Positions 26,625-36,422 of a DNA stretch of 64,000 bases are shown one piece after another. Each line of letters begins with the position of its first letter. The stretch's first letter is position 1. Both the position numbers and the translations under genes were made by a program. The stretch spans positions 2,170,001 through 2,234,000 of the forward strand of contig NZ_AP025286.1 in the NCBI RefSeq assembly GCF_036492245.1, written 5' to 3'. Origin of the DNA: Treponema bryantii (GTDB taxonomy: Bacteria > Spirochaetota > Spirochaetia > Treponematales > Treponemataceae). The notes beneath the pieces were generated by a model, which was given only the letters and a program-made list of their open reading frames with translations, was not told the origin of the DNA and did no database searches.

Positions 26625-27620
26625 ATGAAAGTTCTATTCATAGGCGGAACCGGTACAATCAGCATGGCAATTTCTAAATTGATATTGGAAAAAGGCTGGG
26701 AGCTGTATCTTATAAACAGAGGAAACCGTAATAACGATGAGCGTCTTAAAGGTGCGCATTTTATTACAGTTGATATAAATGATGAGAAAGCAGCGGCAGA
26801 AAAGCTTGCAGGCATGCAGTTTGATGTAGCATGTGATTTTATTGGCTTTGTACCTTCACAGCTGGAACGCAACTATCGCCTGCTTAAGGGCAAGGTACGT
26901 CAGTTTTTGTACATCAGTTCTGCTTCTGCTTATCAAAAGCCTTGTGGAAACTATGTAATCAGCGAAAAAACTCCGCTTGCAAATCCTTACTGGGAATATT
27001 CACGCAATAAGATTGCCTGCGAAGACTATCTGATGAAACTTTACAGAGATGAACAGTTCCCTGTAACAATTATAAGACCGAGCCATACTTATGATGAACG
27101 TTCGGTGCCACTTGGAGTTCACGGCGACAAGGGCAGCTGGCAGGTTGTAAAGAGAATCAAAGAAGGAAAGCCTGTGATTATTCATGGAGATGGAACTTCG
27201 CTCTGGACAATCACACATAATTCTGATTTTGCAAAGGGCTTTGTCGGATTGATGGGAAACATTCACGCAATTGGTGAAGCATTTCAGATTATGAGCGACG
27301 AAAGCGTTACCTGGAATCAGATTTACAAGTGCATTGCAGCATCGCTTGGCGTTGAGCTTAAGCCGATTTATGTTTCATCAAGCTATCTTGCAGCACATTC
27401 TGATTACGACTTTACAGGAAGTCTGATTGGAGACAAGGCAAACTCTGTTGTTTTTGACTGCAGTAAACTGAAGACACTTGTACCGGACTTTGTTGCAACC
27501 AAACGCGCAGATCAGGGAATCAGAGAAACTGTTGAATATGTTCTTGCACACCCTGAATGCCAGATAGAAGACCCGGACTTTGATAAATGGTGCGATGAAA
27601 TAATCGCAAAAATGAACTAA
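26625..27620 (+). CDS. NAD-dependent epimerase/dehydratase, extended SDR family
   Basis: 331 residues. AGGAGG lies 5 bases before the ATG. The Rossmann start is MKVLFIGGTGTISMAISKLI. The catalytic pair lies in EYSRNKIACE (Tyr-x-x-x-Lys), with SSASAY as the serine segment, and IIRPSHTY follows. It acts on a nucleotide sugar or similar substrate that cannot be named. The next SDR gene follows 17 bases later, so they form a two-gene unit. Confidence 0.85.
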   Translation: MKVLFIGGTGTISMAISKLILEKGWELYLINRGNRNNDERLKGAHFITVDINDEKAAAEKLAGMQFDVACDFIGFVPSQLERNYRLLKGKVRQFLYISSASAYQKPCGNYVISEKTPLANPYWEYSRNKIACEDYLMKLYRDEQFPVTIIRPSHTYDERSVPLGVHGDKGSWQVVKRIKEGKPVIIHGDGTSLWTITHNSDFAKGFVGLMGNIHAIGEAFQIMSDESVTWNQIYKCIAASLGVELKPIYVSSSYLAAHSDYDFTGSLIGDKANSVVFDCSKLKTLVPDFVATKRADQGIRETVEYVLAHPECQIEDPDFDKWCDEIIAKMN

Positions 27621-27637
27621 ACATACAGGAGCTGACA

Positions 27638-28384
27638 ATGGTTGACGTAAAAGGAAAATGGGCGCTGGTTACCGGCGCAAACCGAGGAATCGGATATAGA
27701 ATCGCAAAGTTTATGGCCAGCAAAGGCTGTAATCTGATTTTACACAGCCGCTCACTCGAGCATACTAAGGCCGTACTTGAAGAAGTCCGAGCAATGGGCG
27801 TAGAAGCTTACGATATTGCTGCAGAACTCAGCGATCTTTCTCAGGTAGAAGCAATGATGAACGAAATTGAAAAACGCGGAAAGCCGGTTGATATTCTTTT
27901 CAACGACGCCGCAGTTCAGATTGCTTACCGCACAGACTACTGGAAAACACCGGTTGAAGATTATTCAAAGAGCTTTGTAATCAACACAATTGCTCCGATG
28001 ATGCTCTGCTACCGCTTTATTCCAAAGATGATTGAACGCGGCTGGGGCCGTGTAATCAACACAACAAGCGGAATCCGCAACGAACCGGAACAGGCCGGCT
28101 ACAGCGCAAGTAAAGCAGCCCTCGATAAAGTAACATCTGATATCGGTGGTAAACTCGACGGCACAGATGTCTGCATCAACCTCGCAGACCCGGGCTGGTG
28201 TCGCACAGACCTCGGTGGTCCGAACGCTCCAAATGATCCTGACAGCGTAATTCCTGGAATTGTTGTCGGAGCTTTCATTGATGACAAGAAGAGCGGCCGC
28301 TGGCTTGGTGCACAAGACTTTGCAGGCCTCACACTTGAAGAAGCAGTAAAAAAAGCTGCAGATTATCCGCAGCTTTTTAAGTAG
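27638..28384 (+). CDS. Short-chain dehydrogenase/reductase
   Basis: 248 residues. Classical SDR: the cofactor loop TGANRGIG lies near residue 14, NDAA takes the place of the NNAG motif, the catalytic serine is in NTTSG, and the active site is YSASKAALDK. AGGAG precedes the ATG. Its substrate is unknown. Being paired with the upstream epimerase, it may act on the same sugar or polyol pathway. Confidence 0.88.
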   Translation: MVDVKGKWALVTGANRGIGYRIAKFMASKGCNLILHSRSLEHTKAVLEEVRAMGVEAYDIAAELSDLSQVEAMMNEIEKRGKPVDILFNDAAVQIAYRTDYWKTPVEDYSKSFVINTIAPMMLCYRFIPKMIERGWGRVINTTSGIRNEPEQAGYSASKAALDKVTSDIGGKLDGTDVCINLADPGWCRTDLGGPNAPNDPDSVIPGIVVGAFIDDKKSGRWLGAQDFAGLTLEEAVKKAADYPQLFK

Positions 28385-28418
28385 CAATACACTATATTGA
28401 AAAAGTCCTCCTCTCCTT

Positions 28419-28452
28419 CTGATTCAGCTCGCCTAGGCTGAATCAGTTTCTT
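28419..28452 (+). terminator. Terminator after the SDR pair
   Basis: CTGATTCAGC (28419-28428) and GCTGAATCAG (28437-28446) form a perfect 10-bp stem with an 8-base loop, followed by a T-rich tail. hslU converges from the other side. Confidence 0.8.
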
Positions 28453-28473
28453 TTATGGAGGATTTATCAACTT

Positions 28474-30003
28474 CTAAAGAATATATCTAGACAAATCCTG
28501 ATTCTGGCTAATGCCTTCAAGTTTTTCGTCTACATATGCGGCATCAATCTTGATAGTTTCGCCGGCATGTTCATCAGCTTCGAAGTTGATGTCTGCAAGA
28601 ACCTTTTCCATGATTGTGTGAAGGCGGCGGGCACCAATATTTTCGGCACTTGAATTAACCTCTTCTGCAACCACACTCATGCGGTCCAAAGCATCTTCTG
28701 TGATATCGAGTTTAACACCTTCTGTTTCGAGCAGTGATGTGTACTGCATAATCAGGCTGTTCTTTGGTTCGCTGAGGATGCGCTTGAAATCATCTTTGTG
28801 GAGAGAATCAAGTTCAACACGCAGCGGGAAGCGTCCCTGAAGTTCCGGAATCAAATCACTTGGAGCAGCAACGCTGAAAGCACCGGCTGCAATAAAGAGA
28901 ATGTGTGTTGTATCGATTACACCGAACTTTGTATTTACATTGCTTCCTTCAACGATTGGAAGGATATCGCGCTGAACACCTTCGCGGCTTACGTCCTGTC
29001 CATGGCTTTCGCCGTGAACGGCAATCTTATCAATTTCATCAATAAATATAATTCCGCTCTGCTCTACACGCTTCTTTGCTTCATCAGCAACTTTATCGTG
29101 ATCAACCATTCCGTCGAGAACTTCTTCTGTAAGAATCTTACGTGCTTCTTTTACAGTAAGGGTACGCTTTTTACTACGACCCTGACCGTTCATCATATTT
29201 AGGATTCCCTGCATGCTGTTCTGAAGGTCGTCGATACTGCCACCGGCAATAATTTCCATATTAGGCATTCCCTGTGGACGGTGAACAACCATGTCTACTT
29301 CGCGGTCTTCAAGTTTACCTTCGCGGAGCATCTGGCGGAATTTTTCACGAGTATGATTTTCTGCAGCCTTTTCAGCAGACTCTTCATCAGCTTTCTGCTG
29401 TTCTGCAGCTGCCTGATTAGCCTGATTCAAAGCATCCTGCATATCAGCGGCAACCTTGTTTAAGTCAATTGTAATTTCATTTGCACTTGGCTGGCTCAAA
29501 AAACCGAGAGGCTTAATTTCAGTTTTCTTGTCTTTTTCGCCATCAGATTTCTTTTTATCGTCTTTTCCAGTTCCAGGTAAAAGCAAATCAAGAAGGCGCT
29601 CTTCAACAACGCTTACTGATTTTTCGCGAAGCTGATCTTCCATCTCGGCTTTAACGTCATTGTAGCCTACAGCCATAAGGTCGCGGATCATGCTTTCTAC
29701 ATCGCGGCCAACATAACCAACCTCGGTGTACTTAGTAGCTTCAACCTTTAAGAAAGGTGCACCGCAGAGCTTTGCAAGACGGCGGGCAATTTCTGTTTTA
29801 CCACAACCGGTTGGTCCAATCATCAAAATATTTTTTGGAGCAACTTCATCACGGATTTCTTCCGGAAGCTTAAGGCGGCGGAAGCGGTTACGGAGCGCAA
29901 CGGCTACGGCACGTTTTGCCTTTTCCTGTCCGATAATATATCCGTCAAGTTTTTCTACAATCTGTTTTGGTGTAAGTTCTGTTTTATTTTCGTTATTTTC
30001 CAT
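28474..30003 (-). CDS. hslU: ATP-dependent protease ATPase subunit HslU
   Basis: 509 residues, longer than E. coli HslU (443). HslU is the AAA+ unfoldase that feeds HslV. Walker A is GPTGCGKTE (about 68-76) and Walker B is [11 protein letters not shown]. The C-terminal sequence ends DLSRYIL, the peptide that inserts into HslV. The extra length lies in the I-domain (about 125-270), which has Lys/Glu- and Gln/Ala-rich stretches. It follows hslV with a 100-base gap filled by a dispersed repeat. Confidence 0.96.
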   Translation of the reverse strand: MENNENKTELTPKQIVEKLDGYIIGQEKAKRAVAVALRNRFRRLKLPEEIRDEVAPKNILMIGPTGCGKTEIARRLAKLCGAPFLKVEATKYTEVGYVGRDVESMIRDLMAVGYNDVKAEMEDQLREKSVSVVEERLLDLLLPGTGKDDKKKSDGEKDKKTEIKPLGFLSQPSANEITIDLNKVAADMQDALNQANQAAAEQQKADEESAEKAAENHTREKFRQMLREGKLEDREVDMVVHRPQGMPNMEIIAGGSIDDLQNSMQGILNMMNGQGRSKKRTLTVKEARKILTEEVLDGMVDHDKVADEAKKRVEQSGIIFIDEIDKIAVHGESHGQDVSREGVQRDILPIVEGSNVNTKFGVIDTTHILFIAAGAFSVAAPSDLIPELQGRFPLRVELDSLHKDDFKRILSEPKNSLIMQYTSLLETEGVKLDITEDALDRMSVVAEEVNSSAENIGARRLHTIMEKVLADINFEADEHAGETIKIDAAYVDEKLEGISQNQDLSRYIL

Positions 30004-30027
30004 AAAAAGTATTCCCAGTTCTTAATA

Positions 30028-30101
30028 CGTCATTGCGAGACCGAAGGTCGAAGCAATCCATATTAATAGATTGCTTCGTCGCTATGCTCCTCGCAATGAC
30101 G
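30028..30101. repeat. CGTCATTGCGAG-type palindrome, complete copy
   Basis: The ends CGTCATTGCGAG (30028-30039) and CTCGCAATGACG (30090-30101) are perfect reverse complements. An inner GAAGCAATC / GATTGCTTC pair surrounds a short A+T centre. It fills the hslV-hslU gap. Confidence 0.8.
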
Positions 30102-30103
30102 GT

Positions 30104-30649
30104 TTACTCAAGAGTCTCTATTGTCAGATTCTGATTTGTATAAATACAGATGCTGCCGGCGATATTAAGAGAACGCTCCGCAATCTCCTTAGCGCTCAAA
30201 TCTGAAGAATCAAGATAAGCGAGAGCCGCAGAATATGCGTAATTTCCGCCCGAACCGATTGCAATTGCATCCTTTTCAGGCTCAATAACGTTACCGTCGC
30301 CGCTGATCAAAAGAATCTGTTTTTTATCTGCAACAAGGAGCATTGCCTCTAGCTTCTGAAGAGTGCGGTCTGTACGCCAGGCCTTTGCAAGCTCAACAGC
30401 TGAACGCATAATATCTCCGTTATATTCTTTCACCTTGGCTTCAAAGCGGTCAAGCAGAGTAAAAGCATCTGCAACACTACCCGCAAATCCGGTGAGAATC
30501 TTTCCATCATAAATCTTTCGAACTTTGCGAGAATTTCCCTTACAAACAGTCTCGCCCAAAGTACACTGGCCATCACCAGCCATAGCAACCTGTCCATTTC
30601 TGCGTACTGCAAGAATTGTGGTGCTTCTGATTTTTGTTTTATTTCCCAT
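30104..30649 (-). CDS. hslV: ATP-dependent protease peptidase subunit HslV
   Basis: 181 residues. HslV is the proteasome-beta-like peptidase with an N-terminal threonine nucleophile. The mature start would be the [10 protein letters not shown] segment. Here it is preceded by nine residues (MGNKTKIRS) rather than only the initiator methionine, and no nearer start codon exists. Either a propeptide is removed, or activity differs from the E. coli enzyme. [12 protein letters not shown] and [10 protein letters not shown] are conserved. The gene lies between xerC and hslU, as in the Bacillus codV-clpQ-clpY operon. Confidence 0.95.
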   Translation of the reverse strand: MGNKTKIRSTTILAVRRNGQVAMAGDGQCTLGETVCKGNSRKVRKIYDGKILTGFAGSVADAFTLLDRFEAKVKEYNGDIMRSAVELAKAWRTDRTLQKLEAMLLVADKKQILLISGDGNVIEPEKDAIAIGSGGNYAYSAALAYLDSSDLSAKEIAERSLNIAGSICIYTNQNLTIETLE

Positions 30650-30713
30650 GAGTTAAAATATAATGATTTACGGAACTTTCGGCAAATAAAAAAGGTGTTT
30701 ATCGTAAAAGTGA

Positions 30714-31613
30714 TTAAGAATGCGGATGGGCTTTATTGTAGATATCGATGAGTTTTTCGGTAGTAATATGAGTATATCGCTGTGTTGTACTGATAGAACT
30801 GTGCCCCAGCATTTCCTGAACAATACGGACATCAGCACCATTTCCAAGCATATTTGTAGCAAAAGTGTGACGGAAAGCATGAGGATTTACATGGCGGTTT
30901 GTTCCCTCAACTCCTGAGTATCGGTTAAGAATATATCGGAGACCACCAGTTGTAAGAGGATGCCCTTTAAGATTTATAAAAAGTTCAGCGGGAATCTTTT
31001 CAATTTTCAGGTCAATCAGGAGTTTTTTGCGGTCTTTCAGATATTCAGCAAGAGCTTTACGCGATTCCTCAGCAAAATAAACCTTACGCTGTTTATTGCC
31101 CTTTCCCGTAACAATAGCTGAACGCCCACCATCCATAAAATCAGAAAGTTTAAGACTAACTATTTCGCTCACACGACAGCCCGAAGAATAAAGCATCAGA
31201 AAAAGCGCATGGTCACGGCTTTTCCACAAAAGTTCTTCTTTTACAGGCGCATTACAAATCTCCCCTACTTCAGCCGATGTCATAAAGTTTGGCATACGTT
31301 TAGGCAGCTTTACAGTCTTCATTTCCAGCGAAGGATTTTTTTCAACATAACCAAGTTTTTTCGCATAGGCAAACAAAGTACGCACAGCGGCAATAAACCT
31401 GTTTACAGTAGCCGCCGATTTATTCTCCGCAGAAAGCCGCCCGATACAAAGCATCAGATTTTCACGAGTGATAGATTTTACATCAAGGTCTGGTGTCAAA
31501 AACTCCTGCAGCTGTTTGAGGTCGTTTCCGTACCCTATAACAGTATTATTGGAAAGCCCCCTCACTGCAGAAAGATATAAGAGAAATTCATCTGTAAGCT
31601 CGCGTAAAGTCAT
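30714..31613 (-). CDS. xerC: Tyrosine recombinase XerC-like
   Basis: 299 residues. An N-terminal SAM-like core-binding domain (1-90) precedes the catalytic domain. The active-site residues are visible in YSSGCRVSEI (Arg), HAFRHTFATNML (His-x-x-Arg) and LGHSSISTTQRYTHI (His and the Tyr nucleophile). With the second Xer protein at 40369-41247 it would resolve chromosome dimers at dif. No dif-like site was recognised here. It heads the xerC-hslV-hslU unit. Confidence 0.92.
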   Translation of the reverse strand: MTLRELTDEFLLYLSAVRGLSNNTVIGYGNDLKQLQEFLTPDLDVKSITRENLMLCIGRLSAENKSAATVNRFIAAVRTLFAYAKKLGYVEKNPSLEMKTVKLPKRMPNFMTSAEVGEICNAPVKEELLWKSRDHALFLMLYSSGCRVSEIVSLKLSDFMDGGRSAIVTGKGNKQRKVYFAEESRKALAEYLKDRKKLLIDLKIEKIPAELFINLKGHPLTTGGLRYILNRYSGVEGTNRHVNPHAFRHTFATNMLGNGADVRIVQEMLGHSSISTTQRYTHITTEKLIDIYNKAHPHS

Positions 31614-31634
31614 ACTTTGATTATCGGTATGAAT

Positions 31635-32027
31635 TTACGCTTTCGCTACATCTGAACATGCAATTACGTTGATTCCAGTACCCAGCAGATCGTACAGCAG
31701 AATGTCACCGCGTTTTACCGGAGCTTTACAGCTGGCACGGCGCACTACTTCCATGCACTGGAGAAGCATATTCTTTGGAACTTCACCTGCAGTTTTTACA
31801 GGGACTACCGGCAAAACTCCACCGTTCACTTTGATTGTTGAAGTTAGTGTACGTGTTGGGTTCTGGAGTTCTTTGGCAGCATACTGCTCGCCGCGTTTAC
31901 AGCCATTGTCTTTTACGCTGAGAACTTTTTTGTTGCCGTCGGCATCGGTTTCAACTTCAACTTCCATTGAACAGCCCATCGGACAGATGATACATGTAAG
32001 CGGGATTTTTTCGATTGTATTTTCCAT
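31635..32027 (-). CDS. DUF1667 protein of the glycerol operon
   Basis: 130 residues. It begins with a cysteine cluster, CIICPMGC (about 12-19), and a further CKRGEQYA near 44, the pattern of DUF1667. This small protein nearly always follows a GlpB-like flavoprotein in anaerobes. The cysteines suggest an iron-sulfur or other metal site. Its ATG overlaps the stop of the preceding oxidoreductase by one base, so it is probably a subunit of the same glycerol-3-phosphate dehydrogenase complex. Confidence 0.85.
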   Translation of the reverse strand: MENTIEKIPLTCIICPMGCSMEVEVETDADGNKKVLSVKDNGCKRGEQYAAKELQNPTRTLTSTIKVNGGVLPVVPVKTAGEVPKNMLLQCMEVVRRASCKAPVKRGDILLYDLLGTGINVIACSDVAKA

Positions 32028-33304
32028 TATTCTGCTACCTCCCCTGAAAGTTGAACTGAAACTGTAATGTCATCGCCGGCTTCTGCAAGCTGGGCCGGAG
32101 TAAGTTCTGTTACCTGCATTTCTCCAGGGCGCACAACCTTCTTTCTCACAGATTTCAATATCTTATTATTACTTGAAACTTCGATATAAACATCTTTATA
32201 AACATCTGTTGCACGGAACATAATTGAAACATTTCCGTCCTGTACAGCTGATTCAATATACTGAGGCACGGTGTAGCGCACACGGTTTCCAGGGCGCAGG
32301 GTGATTTTCTTTCCATCCTGAACAATTTTTCCCTGAACAAACTTTGCTGCATTTTCGCCTGCCCTTAAGCTTTCAGCAGTTACAAAGTCTACGAGGTCAT
32401 GAACATGAACTGTGTTTCCGCAGGCAAAAATACCTTCTGAAGAAGTCTGCATATGCTCGTTTACAACAGGACCGCTGGTTGCAGAGTCAATTGCAATTCC
32501 ACAACCTGAAGCGATTTCGTTTTCAGGAATAAGGCCTACAGAAAGCAAAACTGTATCGCACTCAATAAACTCTTCAGTTCCAGGAACAGGCTTACGGTTA
32601 GAATCAACTGCCGCTACAGTAACTCCTTCAACACGTTCCTTTCCGTGAATCTGAACAATCGTATGACTGAACTTCAGCGGAATATTAAAGTTCTCAACAC
32701 ACTGAACAATGTTACGACGCAAACCGGAACTGAAAGGCATTACCTCACAGACCAGTTTTACTTCAGCACCTTCCAGAGTAAGACGGCGTGCCATAATCAA
32801 ACCGATATCTCCGGAACCAAGAATTACAACCTTACGTCCAGGCATATATCCGTCAATATTTACAAAGCGCTGAGCCGCACCTGCAGTAAAGATACCGGCA
32901 GGTCTTGTACCCGGAATAATCAGCGCACCGCGGGTTCTTTCACGACAACCGGTCGCAAGAACGACAGCCTTTGCCTTAATGTGCATAAGACCATCTACAG
33001 TGTTGATTGCAGTAACAAGGCGATAACCTTCATTCTGCGCAACCTCGAGTACCATAGTATCAGTTTTATATTCAATACCAAGCTTTTCAACTTCATCAGA
33101 AAAGCGTGCAGCATATTCCGGACCGGTAAGCTCTTCACCAAAATAATGAAGACCAAATCCGTTATGAATACACTGAAGCAGAATTCCTCCGATTCTTGTA
33201 TCGCGCTCTAAAATCAAAATGCTGTCTGTACCAGCTTTCTTTGCAGCAATTGCCGCCGCCATTCCGGCAGGACCGCCGCCAATTACAACTATATCGTATT
33301 CCAT
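32027..33304 (-). CDS. FAD/NAD(P)-binding oxidoreductase, GlpB-like subunit
   Basis: 425 residues. FAD-binding start MEYDIVVIGGGPAGMAAAIA. A second Rossmann loop VVILGSGDIGLIMARRL (about 155-171) would bind NAD(P). GIFACGNTVHVHDLVD is the C-terminal flavin signature. It likely passes electrons from the GlpA-like dehydrogenase to a pyridine nucleotide or quinone. It lies 11 bases after that gene and overlaps the DUF1667 gene. Confidence 0.85.
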   Translation of the reverse strand: MEYDIVVIGGGPAGMAAAIAAKKAGTDSILILERDTRIGGILLQCIHNGFGLHYFGEELTGPEYAARFSDEVEKLGIEYKTDTMVLEVAQNEGYRLVTAINTVDGLMHIKAKAVVLATGCRERTRGALIIPGTRPAGIFTAGAAQRFVNIDGYMPGRKVVILGSGDIGLIMARRLTLEGAEVKLVCEVMPFSSGLRRNIVQCVENFNIPLKFSHTIVQIHGKERVEGVTVAAVDSNRKPVPGTEEFIECDTVLLSVGLIPENEIASGCGIAIDSATSGPVVNEHMQTSSEGIFACGNTVHVHDLVDFVTAESLRAGENAAKFVQGKIVQDGKKITLRPGNRVRYTVPQYIESAVQDGNVSIMFRATDVYKDVYIEVSSNNKILKSVRKKVVRPGEMQVTELTPAQLAEAGDDITVSVQLSGEVAE

Positions 33305-33315
33305 AACAGCGCCCC

Positions 33316-34785
33316 CTACCTTGTTTTTCCTGTAAGAATATATGAGCAGCCGCCGTTTTTGCGAACGTCCGTCATCGGAATTCCAAGCTCGCGGCTCAAA
33401 ATCTCAGTTACACGTGGAGAACAGAAACCGCTCTGGCAGCGTCCCATTCCGGCACGGGTTCGGCGCTTAACACCATCAAGATCCACAGCACCGACAGGAG
33501 ACTTAATTGCCGCAACAATCTCGCCTTCAGTAATCATTTCGCAGCGGCAGATAATTCTTCCATAAAGCGGATTATTTTCAATCAGCTGAGCACGGCGCTC
33601 ATCATCAGCATCCTTAAAGGATTCAATTCCTTTTCGCACAGCAACAAAGTCACGGTTAGCTTCAAGCTTTACACCAAGTGATTTTTCAACAAGTTCTCGC
33701 ACATAGCAACCGATTGCAGGAGCCGCAGAAAGTCCCGGCGAACAGATTCCCGCAACGTTTATAAAGCCATGTACCCCACTATCCTCTTCAATAATAAAAT
33801 CATTTACCGGAGTACCATCCTCATTGTAAGCAAGGGCACGAACACCAGCAAAAGAGTTTATGATATTTCTGCGGGGAATATCCGGAATAGTTTTTCCAGA
33901 TTTTCTGAAAACTTCATCCTGACCGGCTGCAGTTGTCTCAGTTGCAGTTTTATCGTTTCCATCGGCAGCAGTCGGCCCAGATAAAATATTTCCGTCTACA
34001 GTTGGAGTAACCAGAACACCCTTACCCATCTTGTCAGGAGTCTGGAACAAAGTATGACTTGCAAGATATGCACATTTGTTATCAAGCAGATAGTATTCAC
34101 CACGGCGAGGCACAATTTTAAACTTGCGGGCCCCTGCCATTTCAGAAACAACATCTGCATACAAGCCGGCAGCATTTACTACGCATTTTGCAGAGATGTC
34201 GCACTTTCCTGTTCTGATAACAAACAGCCCTGTGCCGTCCGATTCAGAAGCTTTTTCAATTCCATGAACCTCAGTTTCAAGGAAAAGCTTTACTCCATTC
34301 ATAACAGCATTTTCTGCAAAAGCCCAGGTTGCCATATAAGGACTTACAATTCCTGCAGACTCTGCAAGCAGAGCGCCACAGGCTTCTTCACTTACATTTG
34401 GCTCAAGCTTATGAAGCTCCTCACCATCAATAATGCGAAGGCCCGGAACACCATTTGCCACACCACGTTCATACAGCTTTTTGATGTGGTCCATATCTTC
34501 ATCACAAAAGCCGATAACAAGCGAACCGTTATTCTTATAATCAAAATGAAGAGACTGAGCCAGCTCGGGATACATTGCAGTTCCTTCTACATTAAGCTTA
34601 GCCATCAGAGTGCCGGTTTTAGCATCAAAGCCCGCATGAATAATTCCCGAGTTCGCTTTAGAAGTTCCGCAGGCAACATCATCTGATTTCTCAATCATGC
34701 ACACGTTCAGCCGGTACTTCGCGAGCTCCCTCGCAATGCAAGCTCCTACAACGCCTGCACCAATAATTGCTATATCATAAATCAT
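33316..34785 (-). CDS. glpA: FAD-dependent glycerol-3-phosphate dehydrogenase with BFD-type [2Fe-2S] domain
   Basis: 489 residues from the ATG at 34785; a GTG six bases upstream overlaps the GAGGTG ribosome site. The DAO-type FAD fold opens YDIAIIGAGVVGACIAREL, with SKANSGIIHAGFD next. The C-terminal 100 residues carry four cysteines (ICRCEM and GMGRCQSGFC) of a BFD-like [2Fe-2S] domain. This matches anaerobic GlpA-type dehydrogenases, which oxidise glycerol-3-phosphate to dihydroxyacetone phosphate. It follows glpK. Confidence 0.87.
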   Translation of the reverse strand: MIYDIAIIGAGVVGACIARELAKYRLNVCMIEKSDDVACGTSKANSGIIHAGFDAKTGTLMAKLNVEGTAMYPELAQSLHFDYKNNGSLVIGFCDEDMDHIKKLYERGVANGVPGLRIIDGEELHKLEPNVSEEACGALLAESAGIVSPYMATWAFAENAVMNGVKLFLETEVHGIEKASESDGTGLFVIRTGKCDISAKCVVNAAGLYADVVSEMAGARKFKIVPRRGEYYLLDNKCAYLASHTLFQTPDKMGKGVLVTPTVDGNILSGPTAADGNDKTATETTAAGQDEVFRKSGKTIPDIPRRNIINSFAGVRALAYNEDGTPVNDFIIEEDSGVHGFINVAGICSPGLSAAPAIGCYVRELVEKSLGVKLEANRDFVAVRKGIESFKDADDERRAQLIENNPLYGRIICRCEMITEGEIVAAIKSPVGAVDLDGVKRRTRAGMGRCQSGFCSPRVTEILSRELGIPMTDVRKNGGCSYILTGKTR

Positions 34786-34803
34786 AAACACCTCAATATG
34801 GTA

Positions 34804-34839
34804 GAGCTAAAAAATGCTTTCGCATTTTTTTTAACGCTC
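34804..34839 (-). terminator. Hairpin between glpK and glpA, A-run/T-run type
   Basis: The perfect inner stem AAAAAATGC / GCATTTTTT has a four-base loop (34818-34821) and is bounded by GAGC and GCTC. It could attenuate transcription between glpK and the dehydrogenase genes. The layout repeats that of 14505-14549. Confidence 0.6.
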
Positions 34840-34867
34840 TGCTATTTAACAACGGCCGCCAGCGGCC

Positions 34868-36367
34868 TTACACATCCTCCCAGTGCTCAGCACGTTCCAC
34901 GGCCTTTTTCCAGCCTGCATACAATTTCTGTCGCTGGCCGTCATCCATCACAGGCTCGAACACGCGGTCAATTTTGTGATGAGCAAGAATCTCGTCGCGG
35001 CTCTCCCAGAATCCTGTTGCAAGACCGGCAAGATACGCAGCACCAAGCGCAGTAGTTTCAACATTAGCAGGACGACAAACCTTAGCATTCAGAATATCAG
35101 CCTGGAACTGCATCATTACGTTGCTGACACACGCACCACCGTCTACGTTCAGTGTATTTATAGGAGTACCTGAATCGGCAACCATAGTATCCAGTACGTC
35201 GCGCACTTCGTAAGCAATTCCTTCAAGGGCAGCACGGCAGATATGAGCCTTCTTTACACCGCGGGTAAGACCAACAATAGTTCCACGCGCATACATATCC
35301 CAGTAAGGAGTACCAAGACCTACAAAGGCAGGTACAAGATAACAGCCGTTTGAATCCGGAACCGACTCTGCCAGGCGGTCAATTTCTGGCGCACTGGAAA
35401 TCAGTTCAAGTTCATCGCGAAGCCACTTAATAACAGCACCGCCAATGAATACACTTCCCTCAAGCGCATATTCAATCTTGCCGTTCATACCAAGCGCAAT
35501 CGTAGTCAAAAGCTCCTTAGAGTGAACAGGCTTGTCACCGGTATTCATAAGCATAAAGCAACCTGTACCGTAAGTATTCTTAGCATCACCCTTCTTAAAA
35601 CAGCCCTGACCAAAAAGAGCTGCCTGCTGATCACCAACAGCCGAAGCCAGAGGAACTTCAAAACCGCAAACTTCAGGATCTGTATTACAATATACACATG
35701 AAGAATCACGAACCTCAGGAAGAAGTCCTGCAGGAATTCCAAGCAGGTCCAGAAGCTCCTTATCCCACTCAAGCTTATAGATATTGAAAAGCATCGTACG
35801 ACAGGCGTTAGTATAGTCAGTCACATGCGCGCGGCCACCGCTCAATTTCCAGATAAGCCAGGTATCAATAGTTCCCGCAAGAAGTTCGCCCTTCTCAGCG
35901 CGTTCTCGAACGCCTGGAACATTGTCCAATATCCATTTGATTTTTGTACCGGAAAAATATGCGTCAATGAGAAGTCCGGTCTTCTCACGGATTTTATCCG
36001 ACCAGCCGTCTGCAATCAGTTTTTCGCAGTAATCGGCCGTACGACGACACTGCCAGACCACAGCGTTGTAAACAGGTTTTCCGGTTTTCTTATCCCAGAT
36101 TACAACCGTCTCACGTTGGTTGGTAATTCCAATAGCGGCAATTTCGTCATGTCTGATTTCTTTTTCAATTAAAAGACTCTGAAGAACCTTAAGCTGACAC
36201 TTAAAGATTTCTTCGGCATCATGCTCAACCCAGCCCGGGTGCGGATATATCTGATTAAATTCGCGCTGCTTAGAACCAAGAGGCGAACCGTTCTTATCGT
36301 AAACAACAGCACGGCAGGATGTCGTGCCTTCATCAAGAGAAATTACATATTTTTTCTTATTTTCCAT
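34868..36367 (-). CDS. glpK: Glycerol kinase
   Basis: 499 residues, the family length. It phosphorylates glycerol to glycerol-3-phosphate. The start is [20 protein letters not shown]. The FGGY signatures [12 protein letters not shown] and [15 protein letters not shown] follow, then the C-terminal ATP site [19 protein letters not shown]. It is the first gene of a four-gene operon with the anaerobic dehydrogenase. No glpF permease gene is in the operon. Confidence 0.96.
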   Translation of the reverse strand: MENKKKYVISLDEGTTSCRAVVYDKNGSPLGSKQREFNQIYPHPGWVEHDAEEIFKCQLKVLQSLLIEKEIRHDEIAAIGITNQRETVVIWDKKTGKPVYNAVVWQCRRTADYCEKLIADGWSDKIREKTGLLIDAYFSGTKIKWILDNVPGVRERAEKGELLAGTIDTWLIWKLSGGRAHVTDYTNACRTMLFNIYKLEWDKELLDLLGIPAGLLPEVRDSSCVYCNTDPEVCGFEVPLASAVGDQQAALFGQGCFKKGDAKNTYGTGCFMLMNTGDKPVHSKELLTTIALGMNGKIEYALEGSVFIGGAVIKWLRDELELISSAPEIDRLAESVPDSNGCYLVPAFVGLGTPYWDMYARGTIVGLTRGVKKAHICRAALEGIAYEVRDVLDTMVADSGTPINTLNVDGGACVSNVMMQFQADILNAKVCRPANVETTALGAAYLAGLATGFWESRDEILAHHKIDRVFEPVMDDGQRQKLYAGWKKAVERAEHWEDV

Positions 36368-36422
36368 GCTTCATATGATAGCATTGCTATCAGTATAAAG
36401 CAAATTTTATTGAAAAGTATTT

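Noticed and set aside
32645-33211. 188-codon open frame on the plus strand
   Set aside because: Antisense to the GlpB-like gene; same reasons.
34054-34686. 210-codon open frame on the plus strand
   Set aside because: Antisense to the glpA-like gene, with no recognisable domain and Cys/Ser/Ile-rich composition typical of shadows.
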